A stretch of DNA of 64,000 nucleotides from Methylosarcina fibrata AML-C10. Lineage in GTDB: Bacteria; Pseudomonadota; Gammaproteobacteria; Methylococcales; Methylomonadaceae. The notes beneath the pieces are model-generated. The model ran no database searches. It saw nothing but the letters and a program-made list of their open reading frames with translations, and was not told where the DNA came from. Numbering within the stretch: position 1 is the first letter of the stretch; every line of letters begins with the position of its first letter. Positions 33,031 to 41,132 of this stretch are shown here, one piece after another. Position numbers and translations under genes: made by a program. Location of the stretch: positions 4,299,786 to 4,363,785 of the forward strand of contig NZ_KB889965.1 of NCBI RefSeq assembly GCF_000372865.1, in the 5' to 3' direction.

Positions 33031-35286
33031 TCATTCGAATCTGACGCGGATGCCGGCCCAGCCGGAAATCGGAGCGCCCGGCCCCAGAAAGGCTTCGGGG
33101 GAGCCGTTCTTGAAAAAATTCCGGTTCACGACGCCGTAGCTTTCGTAATTCGCGTCAAATACGTTGCGCGCCATTGCAAACAGTTCGACGTTTTGAGTCA
33201 CCGCATAGCGCGTGTTCAAATTCACGATCGCGTATTCGTTGACCTTGGCGTACTGGTTATTATCGTCGCCTCGCAGATATTGACTGGAAACGTATTGCAG
33301 GTCGCCGCCGAAAAACCAGCCCTTCAGGATTTCGTATTCGGCGCCGAATTTGACGGTCTGCTGCGGAATGCCCGGAATTCGATCGCCGGGCTTGACGTTG
33401 ACCGATCCCACCGCGTTGTTGAGGGTTTCCGCGGTTCGGTAGGTGGCATCGACGAAACTGTAATTCAGAAACCAGTTCAGCTTTTTCCAGACGCCGTTCA
33501 GACCGAGTTCGCCGCCTTGCCGTTGGGTCACGCCGACGTTCTGAAAATAACCGGCGACCACGCTGCCGGGGGCGTTGATGAACAAAATGTCGTTGTTCAG
33601 CCGAGATCGGTACAAGGCCATTCGCCATTGCAGAGCGTCGCCGAATTTGCCGCGCAGGCCGGCTTCGAAGGTTTTCGACACGACCGGTTTCAAGGGCGGA
33701 TCGGCGGTAAAACTGTTCGGCAGCGAGCAGGGGGCGTTGGGGTCGGCGCAGGTCAGTTCGATCGGCGTCGGCGCGCGGAAGCCTTCGTTGTAATTGCCGT
33801 AAAAGGTCAGTTCCTTTAACGGCGTTTTGAAACCGAGCGCCTTCAACGGATTCAAGGTGAAGCCGGCCGATGGGTTGAGCCGGTCGAAGGTATGGTTGCC
33901 GTTTAATTCGGTGCCGATATTGTCGCGCAACACGACATTGGCCTGATTCCAGCCCGCCGAGGCGTTCAGGTGCAGCCAGGGGAGAACCGAGAAGGTGTCG
34001 GTTGCGAACGCGTTGACGTATTCGTTCTCGCCGTTGACGTTCACTTCGGTATCGAACGGCGCCGTGCCTATCGTCGCGTGGGACGGGCTGAAGATCGCGT
34101 CCTGGCCCGCCTGGGTAAAATGGGTCCGGCTCGCGTTGTAGCCGCTGCCGAGCGTGAACTGATTGTCGCGAGCGAAGATCGGCTGCGTCGAAGTGGCTTG
34201 CACATTGATGCCGGCGCCGTCCTGCACGATGCGGTTGGCGATGTTCGAAGCCGGCGCGACGGCATTTCCCGAGCCGTCCGCGCATTCGGTCAAATTGATC
34301 AAGGTCTCGCAGGTTTCATCGATATTGCCGGTGTTGCTGTTCACCGAATCGGTCGTGTTGCCCCGGTAATAGGCATTTCCGGCCAGGCTCAGAGTCTTGC
34401 TGAACTGGTGTTTGCCTTTCAGATTGAAAAAATACAGGGTATTTTCGGTCGTGTCGGGCGCGGTATAGATGGCTTCGCGGTTGACGGCGAGATCGCTCGT
34501 CGGCACCGGGCCGACCCCGTTCAACTTGTTGTCGGCAAACGTGAAACTCAGGTCGAGGTCGGTATTTTCGTTTTCCCAGCCGACCTTGCCGAAAGCCTGG
34601 TGCAAAGCGCTGTGCGTGAAAGGCCGCCAGCCGTCGTCTTCGAAAATGTTGCCGGCAAAAAACCAGTCGAAATTGCCTTCATAGCCGCCATGCTCCGCCT
34701 CGAACGCCTTGCGTCCGAACGAGCCGCCGTACGCCTGGGCGCGGCTGCCGGCATGGCTGAAGCCGCTCTTGGTGCGCACCGACAGGGCGCCGCCCAGGGT
34801 ATTCAGTCCGAACAGCGGATTGGAGCCGGGGATCAGGTCGATGTTGGCGATCGCATTCTGCGGTATCAAATCCCAATTGACCGTATCGCCGAACGCTTCG
34901 TTGACGCGTACGCCGTCCTGATACACCGACATGCCGATCGGCGTGCCAAGCAAGGGCGACACGTTATAGCCGCGGTAGGTGATGTCCGGCTGAAAAGGGT
35001 TGTTCTGATTGTCGTTGATGTTGACGCCGGCCAGATTCCGCCGCATGAAATCGGATAAATCGAGCGCTTCATGGCGGTGAATGTCTTCGTCTTCGGCCGA
35101 TTGCACGTTTCCCGACACTTTCTCGCGCGCCAAGCCGGTGGCGCCGAGAGGCGTGTCGCTGACCACTTCGACTTCGGGGAGTTCGAAGGCGTCGAGTTTG
35201 GTGGATTCATTTTCAGCGGCTTGCGCCAAGGGAAGCAGTAACGAGAGAATCGGAAAGATACAGTGCTTTTTTCTCGAATGAACCAT
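33031..35286 (-). CDS. TonB-dependent outer-membrane receptor
   Basis: This 751-residue receptor has a signal peptide (cleavage near AQA, about residue 24), a TonB-box-like ELPEVEVVSD, a plug domain (HRHEALDLSDFMRRNLAGVN; PDITYRGYNVSPLLGTPIGM; YQDGVRVNEAFGDTVNWDLI; IPGSNPLFGLNTLGGALSV) and a long beta-barrel to the C-terminal RVRFE. It imports an unknown ligand through the outer membrane with TonB energy. Two TonB receptors lie within 7 kb of the mxa genes; in M. buryatense a TonB receptor (LanA) is needed for the lanthanide switch, but equivalence is not shown here. No ribosome site stands out before the ATG at 35286. No cobalamin or other riboswitch is seen upstream. Confidence 0.9.
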   Translation of the reverse strand: MVHSRKKHCIFPILSLLLPLAQAAENESTKLDAFELPEVEVVSDTPLGATGLAREKVSGNVQSAEDEDIHRHEALDLSDFMRRNLAGVNINDNQNNPFQPDITYRGYNVSPLLGTPIGMSVYQDGVRVNEAFGDTVNWDLIPQNAIANIDLIPGSNPLFGLNTLGGALSVRTKSGFSHAGSRAQAYGGSFGRKAFEAEHGGYEGNFDWFFAGNIFEDDGWRPFTHSALHQAFGKVGWENENTDLDLSFTFADNKLNGVGPVPTSDLAVNREAIYTAPDTTENTLYFFNLKGKHQFSKTLSLAGNAYYRGNTTDSVNSNTGNIDETCETLINLTECADGSGNAVAPASNIANRIVQDGAGINVQATSTQPIFARDNQFTLGSGYNASRTHFTQAGQDAIFSPSHATIGTAPFDTEVNVNGENEYVNAFATDTFSVLPWLHLNASAGWNQANVVLRDNIGTELNGNHTFDRLNPSAGFTLNPLKALGFKTPLKELTFYGNYNEGFRAPTPIELTCADPNAPCSLPNSFTADPPLKPVVSKTFEAGLRGKFGDALQWRMALYRSRLNNDILFINAPGSVVAGYFQNVGVTQRQGGELGLNGVWKKLNWFLNYSFVDATYRTAETLNNAVGSVNVKPGDRIPGIPQQTVKFGAEYEILKGWFFGGDLQYVSSQYLRGDDNNQYAKVNEYAIVNLNTRYAVTQNVELFAMARNVFDANYESYGVVNRNFFKNGSPEAFLGPGAPISGWAGIRVRFE

Positions 35287-35726
35287 GACAATACTAAAAA
35301 ATGCTTATTATTTCATGGTTCATGGCCGGATAGGAATGGAATCGGGGAAAATTCCTTTTTTGGTTTTGCTGGACGTGCCTTCGATAAATCAGCCGGGATG
35401 GCGGACCGCTGCGCGTCCGTCAACAAACGTCGAGCAAGACGGACTCGACAAAAAGCGAGCCCGGAAAAATCGGCGTCTGGCCGGTGCCGAAGAACGCTCT
35501 CGGACAGGGCTTTGCGATCGACGGCCGACAAGTTTTCCCATCGCTTACGCCGAGCGCAAAAAAGGCCGCTGCCGACGGACGGATAGCCGGATACGGCGTA
35601 CCTTACGCCGATTCCTGTCAAAGACCTGCCGGGTTTTTAAAACCCGGCAGGTCTACGTTAGCCATGGGGAAGTTATTTTTGACCGTATTTCGAGTCGCCT
35701 AAGTGGGCCTTTGCGAACAACTCGTA
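35287..35726. other. Intergenic region with a perfect palindrome
   Basis: The 440 bases contain no gene I can support; the short frames here have no ribosome site. The notable object is the palindrome at 35622-35654, listed separately. Confidence 0.5.
35622..35654. repeat. Perfect 33-base palindrome (REP-like)
   Basis: AGACCTGCCGGGTTTT (35622-35637), one base, and AAAACCCGGCAGGTCT (35639-35654) are perfect inverted copies with 16-base arms. Palindromes of this general kind (ACCTGNCGGGTTTT and its inverse) recur in many bacterial genomes as REP-type or transposase-linked elements. It could also end transcription, being T-rich at its centre. Only one copy is seen in the window. Confidence 0.7.
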
Positions 35727-36200
35727 CTAAGCAAATCCGGCCGGATTCCATTCGTCCATCATCTTCCGGCGCGCCGCTTCGAGACGCGTCGACATCAATC
35801 CGGCAAACTTTTTTAGAAGCTCGTAGCCCAGTTTCGGCTCCTGCTCGCACCGCGCCAGTACGTCAGGCCCAGCGAACTGAAGTAAATCCGAGTCCTCTTC
35901 GGCCTTGGCTTGAAAATTCCATTGATAGGGCGGTATCAACCACGACCAGCCCAAGACCTGGTTTTTGCTCAGAGTCTGGATTTCCAGGTTCGGGCCTATT
36001 ATCGCCGGTATTTGTACGGAGACGCGTCCATTGAGGATCACGTAGAACTTGTCCGCATTTTCGCCTTGCCGAAACAGGATTTGTCCTTTTTTGATGCGGC
36101 ACGTGTTCGAACATTCGGACAGCAATTCCAGAACGTCGTCACCGAGGTCGGAGAAAAACTCGTGAGCCGACAGATACTCAATAATGGATGGATTACTCAT
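35727..36200 (-). CDS. Cyclic-nucleotide-binding-domain protein without DNA-binding domain
   Basis: The 157-residue protein is a single cNMP-binding beta-roll (RIKKGQILFRQGENADKFYVILNGRVSV region, about 35-65), followed by IQTLSKNQVLGWSWLIPPYQWNFQAKAEED and the helix PDVLARCEQEPKLGYELLKKFAGLM. Unlike Crp/Fnr regulators it ends soon after that helix, with no helix-turn-helix, so it is a sensor or a regulatory subunit. It is divergent from the AIF-like flavoprotein gene, which suggests common regulation or function. The ligand is unknown. Confidence 0.8.
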   Translation of the reverse strand: MSNPSIIEYLSAHEFFSDLGDDVLELLSECSNTCRIKKGQILFRQGENADKFYVILNGRVSVQIPAIIGPNLEIQTLSKNQVLGWSWLIPPYQWNFQAKAEEDSDLLQFAGPDVLARCEQEPKLGYELLKKFAGLMSTRLEAARRKMMDEWNPAGFA

Positions 36201-36370
36201 TGTTTGCCTCTATCATGACAATGGACGGGACGGTATTATGGCTTCTCAGGCCAAATTCGTACAGGGACATTGCCGGAGGAACGGATAATCAGGAACTACC
36301 GGTCAACTTCCAAGTCTTTTTTATTAGAGTCTCTTCCCGTCAGCCGGGTTCGATCCATGGGGAGTGGAAA

Positions 36371-37561
36371 ATGTCAGACTATCGTTATCTTATCGTCGGC
36401 GGCGGCATGACGGCATACGCGGCGATGTGCGGCATCCGTGCCGTCGATCCGGAGGGCGGCATCGGCCTGATCAGCGCGGAATCTCATCCTCCCTACCAGC
36501 GCCCCCCGCTTTCCAAAGGCTTATGGAAGGGAAAGCCTTTCGAAAAAATCTGGTATCCGATCGATGAGCTGAAAGCAACGCTGCATCTGGGACGTAACGC
36601 AGAGACCCTTTCAATCGCCGATAAAACGGTCGTCGATGATCAGGGAAACAGCTATCGCTTCGACAAACTGCTGATCGCTACCGGCGGAGAAACCGTCAAG
36701 TTGCCGTTCGGCAGAGACGAGATCATTTATTATCGCTATCTGGACGATTATTTGAGACTTCGCGCACTGAGCGAACAAAAGCAGCGGTTTGCCGTGATCG
36801 GCGGCGGCTTCATCGGCTCGGAAATCGCCGCGGCGCTGGCGATGAACGGCAAGCAAGTGGTCATGCTCTTTCCCGGGGAAGGCATTTGCGCCTCCCTGTT
36901 TCCGCGCGAGTTGCATCAGTTCCTGAACGAATATTACCGATCCAAAGGAGTTGACGTCCTGCCCCGGCAGAAAGTCACCGGGATGACGCGCAAACAGGAC
37001 AGATTGTTCCTGAATGTCCGCGGCGCTGATGGCACCGATCGGAGCATCGAGGCCGATGCGGTGGTGGCCGGGATCGGCATCAAGCCCAACGTCCGTTTGC
37101 TCGAGCAGGCCGGAATGTCCATCGACAACGGCATCCCGGTCGACGAAATGTTGCGCGCCGGTCACCCGGATATTTTCGCCGCCGGCGACGTCGCCAATTT
37201 CTACAATCCCGGTTTGAGAAACCGCATGCGGGCGGAACACGAGGACAACGCGCTGACCATGGGCCGATGCGCCGGCCGCAACATGGCCGGCGACTCGATG
37301 CCTTATCATCATCTTCCTCATTTTTATTCGGATTTGTTTGAGCTTGGCTATGAAGCGGTCGGCCAAACCGATTCCCGCCTGGAAACGATGGAGGATTGGA
37401 TCGAGCCGCATAAAAAAGGCGTGATCTATTATCTGCGGGAGCATCGGGTGCGCGGCGTAGTGTTATGGAACGTCTGGGAACGCGTCGACGCGGCGCGGGC
37501 GCTGATCGCCGAACCGGGGCCGTTTACTGCGGAAAACCTGAAGGGCAGATTGTCGTCTTGA
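36371..37561 (+). CDS. AIF-like FAD/NAD(P)H oxidoreductase
   Basis: The 396-residue flavoprotein has an FAD Rossmann motif YLIVGGGMTAYAA at about 6-18, the RPPLSKGLWKGKPFEKIW segment typical of the apoptosis-inducing-factor group, an NAD(P)H motif FAVIGGGFIGSEIA at about 142-155, and the second FAD motif DIFAAGDVANF. It should pass electrons from NAD(P)H to an unknown partner, possibly a ferredoxin- or rubredoxin-type protein, as do its relatives. The ATG at 36371 has GGGGAGTGGA in front, so the longer ORF from 36188 is not used. It lies 170 bases from the divergent cNMP-domain gene and is the last gene before the tRNA-His island. Confidence 0.85.
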   Translation: MSDYRYLIVGGGMTAYAAMCGIRAVDPEGGIGLISAESHPPYQRPPLSKGLWKGKPFEKIWYPIDELKATLHLGRNAETLSIADKTVVDDQGNSYRFDKLLIATGGETVKLPFGRDEIIYYRYLDDYLRLRALSEQKQRFAVIGGGFIGSEIAAALAMNGKQVVMLFPGEGICASLFPRELHQFLNEYYRSKGVDVLPRQKVTGMTRKQDRLFLNVRGADGTDRSIEADAVVAGIGIKPNVRLLEQAGMSIDNGIPVDEMLRAGHPDIFAAGDVANFYNPGLRNRMRAEHEDNALTMGRCAGRNMAGDSMPYHHLPHFYSDLFELGYEAVGQTDSRLETMEDWIEPHKKGVIYYLREHRVRGVVLWNVWERVDAARALIAEPGPFTAENLKGRLSS

Positions 37562-37780
37562 TTCGGCATGCCCAGATAACACGGCATTGCAGCATTGCCG
37601 CCGTTTTCAGCGCCCAATTTTTACCGGGGATAAACAATTGTTATGGAATTAACGTCTCGCGGTCTATGGAGACCGGCCCGGCGGAATACGCTTCGCAATT
37701 CCGCTCCATGCGGGCTGGATGAGGAGTGCGGCTACGATCCGGCAGAAGATTCGGCTTTGCTGCCGAACAAGATGAAGATC

Positions 37781-37836
37781 TTGATTTGAATGGGGTGAAC
37801 GATGGGGCTCGAACCCACGACAACCGGAATCACAAT
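37781..37836. repeat. Left attachment-site repeat (3' half of tRNA-His)
   Basis: These 56 bases are identical to 43613-43668. They contain the 3' part of tRNA-His from the anticodon loop to CCA (46 bases, minus strand) plus 10 downstream bases. Sequence beyond 37836 no longer matches the tRNA. This is the displaced 3' end expected after a site-specific insertion into the tRNA gene. From 37562 to 37780 no gene is seen. Confidence 0.92.
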
Positions 37837-37866
37837 TCGCCTTTATTGGGTCCAGACTTTCAACAA

Positions 37867-40491
37867 TTAACTGACATTGTCCTCAATCAGCTTGGCTAAA
37901 TCCGATTGCCAATTACTTTCAAAGATCAGCGCACAGCTTACTTTAACCCCTTCGTCATCCAATAATTCGATCTCGCCCGCGGGTTTTGCATCATCCAATC
38001 GAAAAGCCCCGGAACAAATCCCGAACAGTTTTTTCTTGTAAGCCGTGTCGGGGTTGTCGAGATGGTCGCCTTTGGTTTCCAAAACCAATAACCGTTCCTG
38101 GCCGTCCTGATGGGTCAGGGCAAAAATGAAATCCGGATAGACTTTATTTTTGCGCCAACCTTGCAACGCGTATCCGTCCTGGGCTTTGGCGACGTTTCGA
38201 TGCCACCAGCGCAAGGCTTTTTCACTGTCCAGGTAGCAGGCGACTTTTTGCTCGTAACCGTCAAGATCGTCTTTATAAAACGGATCGAACAAACTGGATT
38301 CGACGACCTTGCCGTCGTTGCGTTGCAGTAACGGGCTATTCGGCGGTCTGGCGGTGGATAATTCTCGCGGCAACAGCCAGTTATTTCGATCCGTCCGCAA
38401 GCGGAACTGAATGCGGCCTTCTTCCACGTCCTGTAAAAAAACGGCTTCGGCCAGCCTGTCCCGTTCTTGCAGCAAACAAACCCGAAGCGTTTCAATAAGC
38501 CGATGACCGATATCCGTAATCTGCGCCGGGGTAAACCCGGCATGTTGCAAATCTTGTAGCACTTGACCTATCAACGCACGCGCCAACCAGGGATTAGGCA
38601 CGATGTCCACAATAGCACGCGTGGCATAGGCGGGATCGAATGCCTCGTCCACCGACAAACTGGCGAGTTCTTCCGACTCGACAAACTCCTTGGCATCAGG
38701 ATCGTCCGCCAAATCGATGCGGATGATCTGCATATTCGCGCTTTGCCCTGTTTTCGGCAATTTCTCCGCCACGCTGCTAACATCTATCTGTTGCCAGTCG
38801 ATCCGATACAAAATATCGGCTTCGTAACTCAATGGGCGGAAACTCTTGTCTTCGACCCACAATACCAGAGGCAAATAAATTCTGGCGTTCTGAAATTTTG
38901 GACGGCGCCGGATTTTGCGCGCGATGGGTGATCCACCCGAACCACTGCTGTCAGACTCGCGGATTTTTTCAACCAAATCGGCCATGCCGTCTTGCTCGAG
39001 GCCGGTTTTTATCGCCGCGACGACTTCGCTGGTCCGGGAGTGAAAACAAAAGACGTAACATTCGTTTAGCGATTGGATCGGCGTCCTGCTGGTATTGGGT
39101 TGCCGCAGAATTCGGCCCACCAGTTGCGTGATGGCTCCGCGACTCGTCACCGGAGCCAATGAACATAAGATATAAGCAAACGGGCAATCCCAGCCTTCCT
39201 GTAACGCTTGTTTGGTAATGATGAAGCGTACTTGATTGGTCTGGCTCAGCAAATCCAGGTTTTCCGGTTCGTTCAAATCGTTTGTTTCCGCCGTTTTGAT
39301 GGCGATCTGTTCCTGGGACACCCCCAGAGACAACAAATAGTCTTTGACATCCTCGGCATGGATAAACTGGCCATCGCGTTGCTCCTTACCGGTCCGCTCC
39401 ACTTGCACCAGGCAAATCGGCCGGATATAACGCGCCGATTCGGCCCGTAAATGTTCGGCATCCCGCTGCAAGGCATTCAGTTGCTCAACGCTTTGCCGGC
39501 AACACGCTTGCCAGCCGTCGCCGCCCTGCACGGTGACATTCATCGGCAATTTGACCATTTCTTCCCGGTCCAGATCGGTGCCGCGCACATCCACCAGCCA
39601 ATTGCTGTAAGTCGGCGGATTGTCCCGGTCACGATCCACCGGCGTGGCCGTCAACTCCAGCACAAACGACGGATTGAAGCCGTACAAAGTGTCCATCGCC
39701 AACCGGGAATAGCCTTTATGCCCTTCATCCAGCACCACGACCGGACGAATTTGCCGCAAGGCATTACCCAAGGAATCCTTGACGATAGCGCCGACCATTT
39801 CCTTTTGTCCGTACACGTCCAGATTGGGAATTTGGTCCAATAGCCCGGCATGCGCCAGCACATCGTCCGAATGAGGGAAGAAGCCGTGAATATTGCCGCG
39901 ATCCTTGAACAGTTTCAGCGATTCCTTGGTTTCCCGGTTCGCCGATTGCAGCATCAACAGCATCACGCACAATTGCTGTTCGGTATCGCGCTGGTCCAGA
40001 CGGTCCAGCTTTTCCAGTATTTTGGTTTTACCGGCGCTGGCGCGGTCCAGGATTTGCCGGTAAGGATGTTCGCGGTCGCGTAGCGCCTTGATGGTCTGGC
40101 TGTAAATCGACTCGTTCGGTACGATCCACAGCACAAAGCCGGTATTGCGCCTGAGCCATCGGCTTTGAATCTGCGACACGGCGGCCGCGGCCAACAGCGT
40201 CTTGCCGCCGCCGGTCGGGATTTTGAAACACACCGACGGCACGCTTCGCCCAACTCCATCCCGCCTTGGGCTAAAAGGCACGGCCGCGCGCACCTTGGGC
40301 AAATGACCGGTATCCTTGAGAGCTTTCCAGGCGGCTTCGGCAAAATCCGGCACCGGACGCAACAGTTCCGGGTCGGGCTCCTTGGCGTTGGCCTGGACAA
40401 TTTTATCCGCCAGCGCCTTTTTTTCGCTCAAGGTATTCAGATACAGCGTCAACGTGTCCAGCACCTGTTGTTGGAAGTCTTTCAGTTCCAT
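37867..40491 (-). CDS. res: Type III restriction enzyme, Res subunit (helicase-nuclease)
   Basis: The 874-residue subunit cuts unmodified DNA in complex with Mod. It has a superfamily 2 helicase core with Walker A PTGGGKT (about 91-97), the DExH-type box VVLDEGHKGY, and the later motif ALQEGWDCPFAYIL. The C-terminal PD-(D/E)XK nuclease is visible as VYPDFIFALTHQ and LVLETKGDH. Length fits small type III Res proteins (about 850-1000). It lies at the end of the operon, four bases after vapC; the direction is mod, vapB, vapC, res. The stop is 30 bases from the attachment repeat. Confidence 0.9.
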   Translation of the reverse strand: MELKDFQQQVLDTLTLYLNTLSEKKALADKIVQANAKEPDPELLRPVPDFAEAAWKALKDTGHLPKVRAAVPFSPRRDGVGRSVPSVCFKIPTGGGKTLLAAAAVSQIQSRWLRRNTGFVLWIVPNESIYSQTIKALRDREHPYRQILDRASAGKTKILEKLDRLDQRDTEQQLCVMLLMLQSANRETKESLKLFKDRGNIHGFFPHSDDVLAHAGLLDQIPNLDVYGQKEMVGAIVKDSLGNALRQIRPVVVLDEGHKGYSRLAMDTLYGFNPSFVLELTATPVDRDRDNPPTYSNWLVDVRGTDLDREEMVKLPMNVTVQGGDGWQACCRQSVEQLNALQRDAEHLRAESARYIRPICLVQVERTGKEQRDGQFIHAEDVKDYLLSLGVSQEQIAIKTAETNDLNEPENLDLLSQTNQVRFIITKQALQEGWDCPFAYILCSLAPVTSRGAITQLVGRILRQPNTSRTPIQSLNECYVFCFHSRTSEVVAAIKTGLEQDGMADLVEKIRESDSSGSGGSPIARKIRRRPKFQNARIYLPLVLWVEDKSFRPLSYEADILYRIDWQQIDVSSVAEKLPKTGQSANMQIIRIDLADDPDAKEFVESEELASLSVDEAFDPAYATRAIVDIVPNPWLARALIGQVLQDLQHAGFTPAQITDIGHRLIETLRVCLLQERDRLAEAVFLQDVEEGRIQFRLRTDRNNWLLPRELSTARPPNSPLLQRNDGKVVESSLFDPFYKDDLDGYEQKVACYLDSEKALRWWHRNVAKAQDGYALQGWRKNKVYPDFIFALTHQDGQERLLVLETKGDHLDNPDTAYKKKLFGICSGAFRLDDAKPAGEIELLDDEGVKVSCALIFESNWQSDLAKLIEDNVS

Positions 40492-40495
40492 CGAT

Positions 40496-40900
40496 TCACG
40501 CCGGGTAAAGTTTCAATTGCGGAATGACAGTCGCCATGCGCGTAAAATCCTTGTCGCTATGCAGCAGAATTAAATCGTGTTCGATGGCGATTTGCGCAAT
40601 CAAACAATCAATCGTGCTGCGGATCGTGAGGTCCTGTCGGCGGCAGGAAAAAAACAGATAGGCCGCTTGCGCATAACTTTGCGTCAAGTGCTTGGGGTGG
40701 TAAAACTGCACGTCATTAAAAAAATCCCGAAATGCCGCAAAGCGTTGTTCGGACTCGGCCCCTTGCAAAATTTCTTGGTAAATGACGGCGCAAATGCCCA
40801 CCGCTTGGCCGGACTGAACCAGGGAGCGTAACGGGTCAACGGCGGGACCGGGTTTGCCCTGAATAAAATCGATCCATACCGACGTATCGACTAGATACAT
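40496..40900 (-). CDS. vapC: VapC-type PIN-domain toxin
   Basis: The 134-residue protein is a PIN-domain ribonuclease of the VapBC toxin-antitoxin group. The start VDTSVWIDFIQG (acidic Asp5 and Asp11), a central Glu (AVIYQEILQG, about 43), and TIDCLIAQIAIEHDLILLHSDKDF (acidic residues near 98-117) supply the usual catalytic set. Its ATG overlaps the end of vapB by ten bases, showing translational coupling. It sits inside the restriction operon, between mod and res, where it may stabilise the island; targets are unknown. Confidence 0.9.
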   Translation of the reverse strand: MYLVDTSVWIDFIQGKPGPAVDPLRSLVQSGQAVGICAVIYQEILQGAESEQRFAAFRDFFNDVQFYHPKHLTQSYAQAAYLFFSCRRQDLTIRSTIDCLIAQIAIEHDLILLHSDKDFTRMATVIPQLKLYPA

Positions 40901-41115
40901 TCTTTGCCGTCCTCGTTGCGCAAGGCTTTGTAATCGTAGTCGTCGCGAATCCCGCCGAAGCCGTATAAATCCATCAGATTGCGCTTGGGCTGGGCTTGAT
41001 GGCGTTGGATAAACTCTTTCAAGGCAATCGTAATCACTAGGCTTTGATCTTGCGTATCGGCCAACCGAGTAGCCTGTTCGATCAATTGATCGTCAATAGT
41101 AATCGTGGTTTGCAT
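40891..41115 (-). CDS. vapB: VapB-type antitoxin
   Basis: The 74-residue protein is a VapB antitoxin: an N-terminal ribbon-helix-helix-like dimer part (TTITIDDQLIEQATRLADTQ) for DNA binding and a C-terminal toxin-binding tail (DLYGFGGIRDDYDYKALRNE). I start it at the ATG at 41115, preceded by AGAGAG; a TTG two codons earlier is possible. It lies 17 bases after mod and overlaps vapC by ten bases. Confidence 0.85.
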   Translation of the reverse strand: MQTTITIDDQLIEQATRLADTQDQSLVITIALKEFIQRHQAQPKRNLMDLYGFGGIRDDYDYKALRNEDGKECI

Positions 41116-41132
41116 GGTCAACTCTCTTAAAA

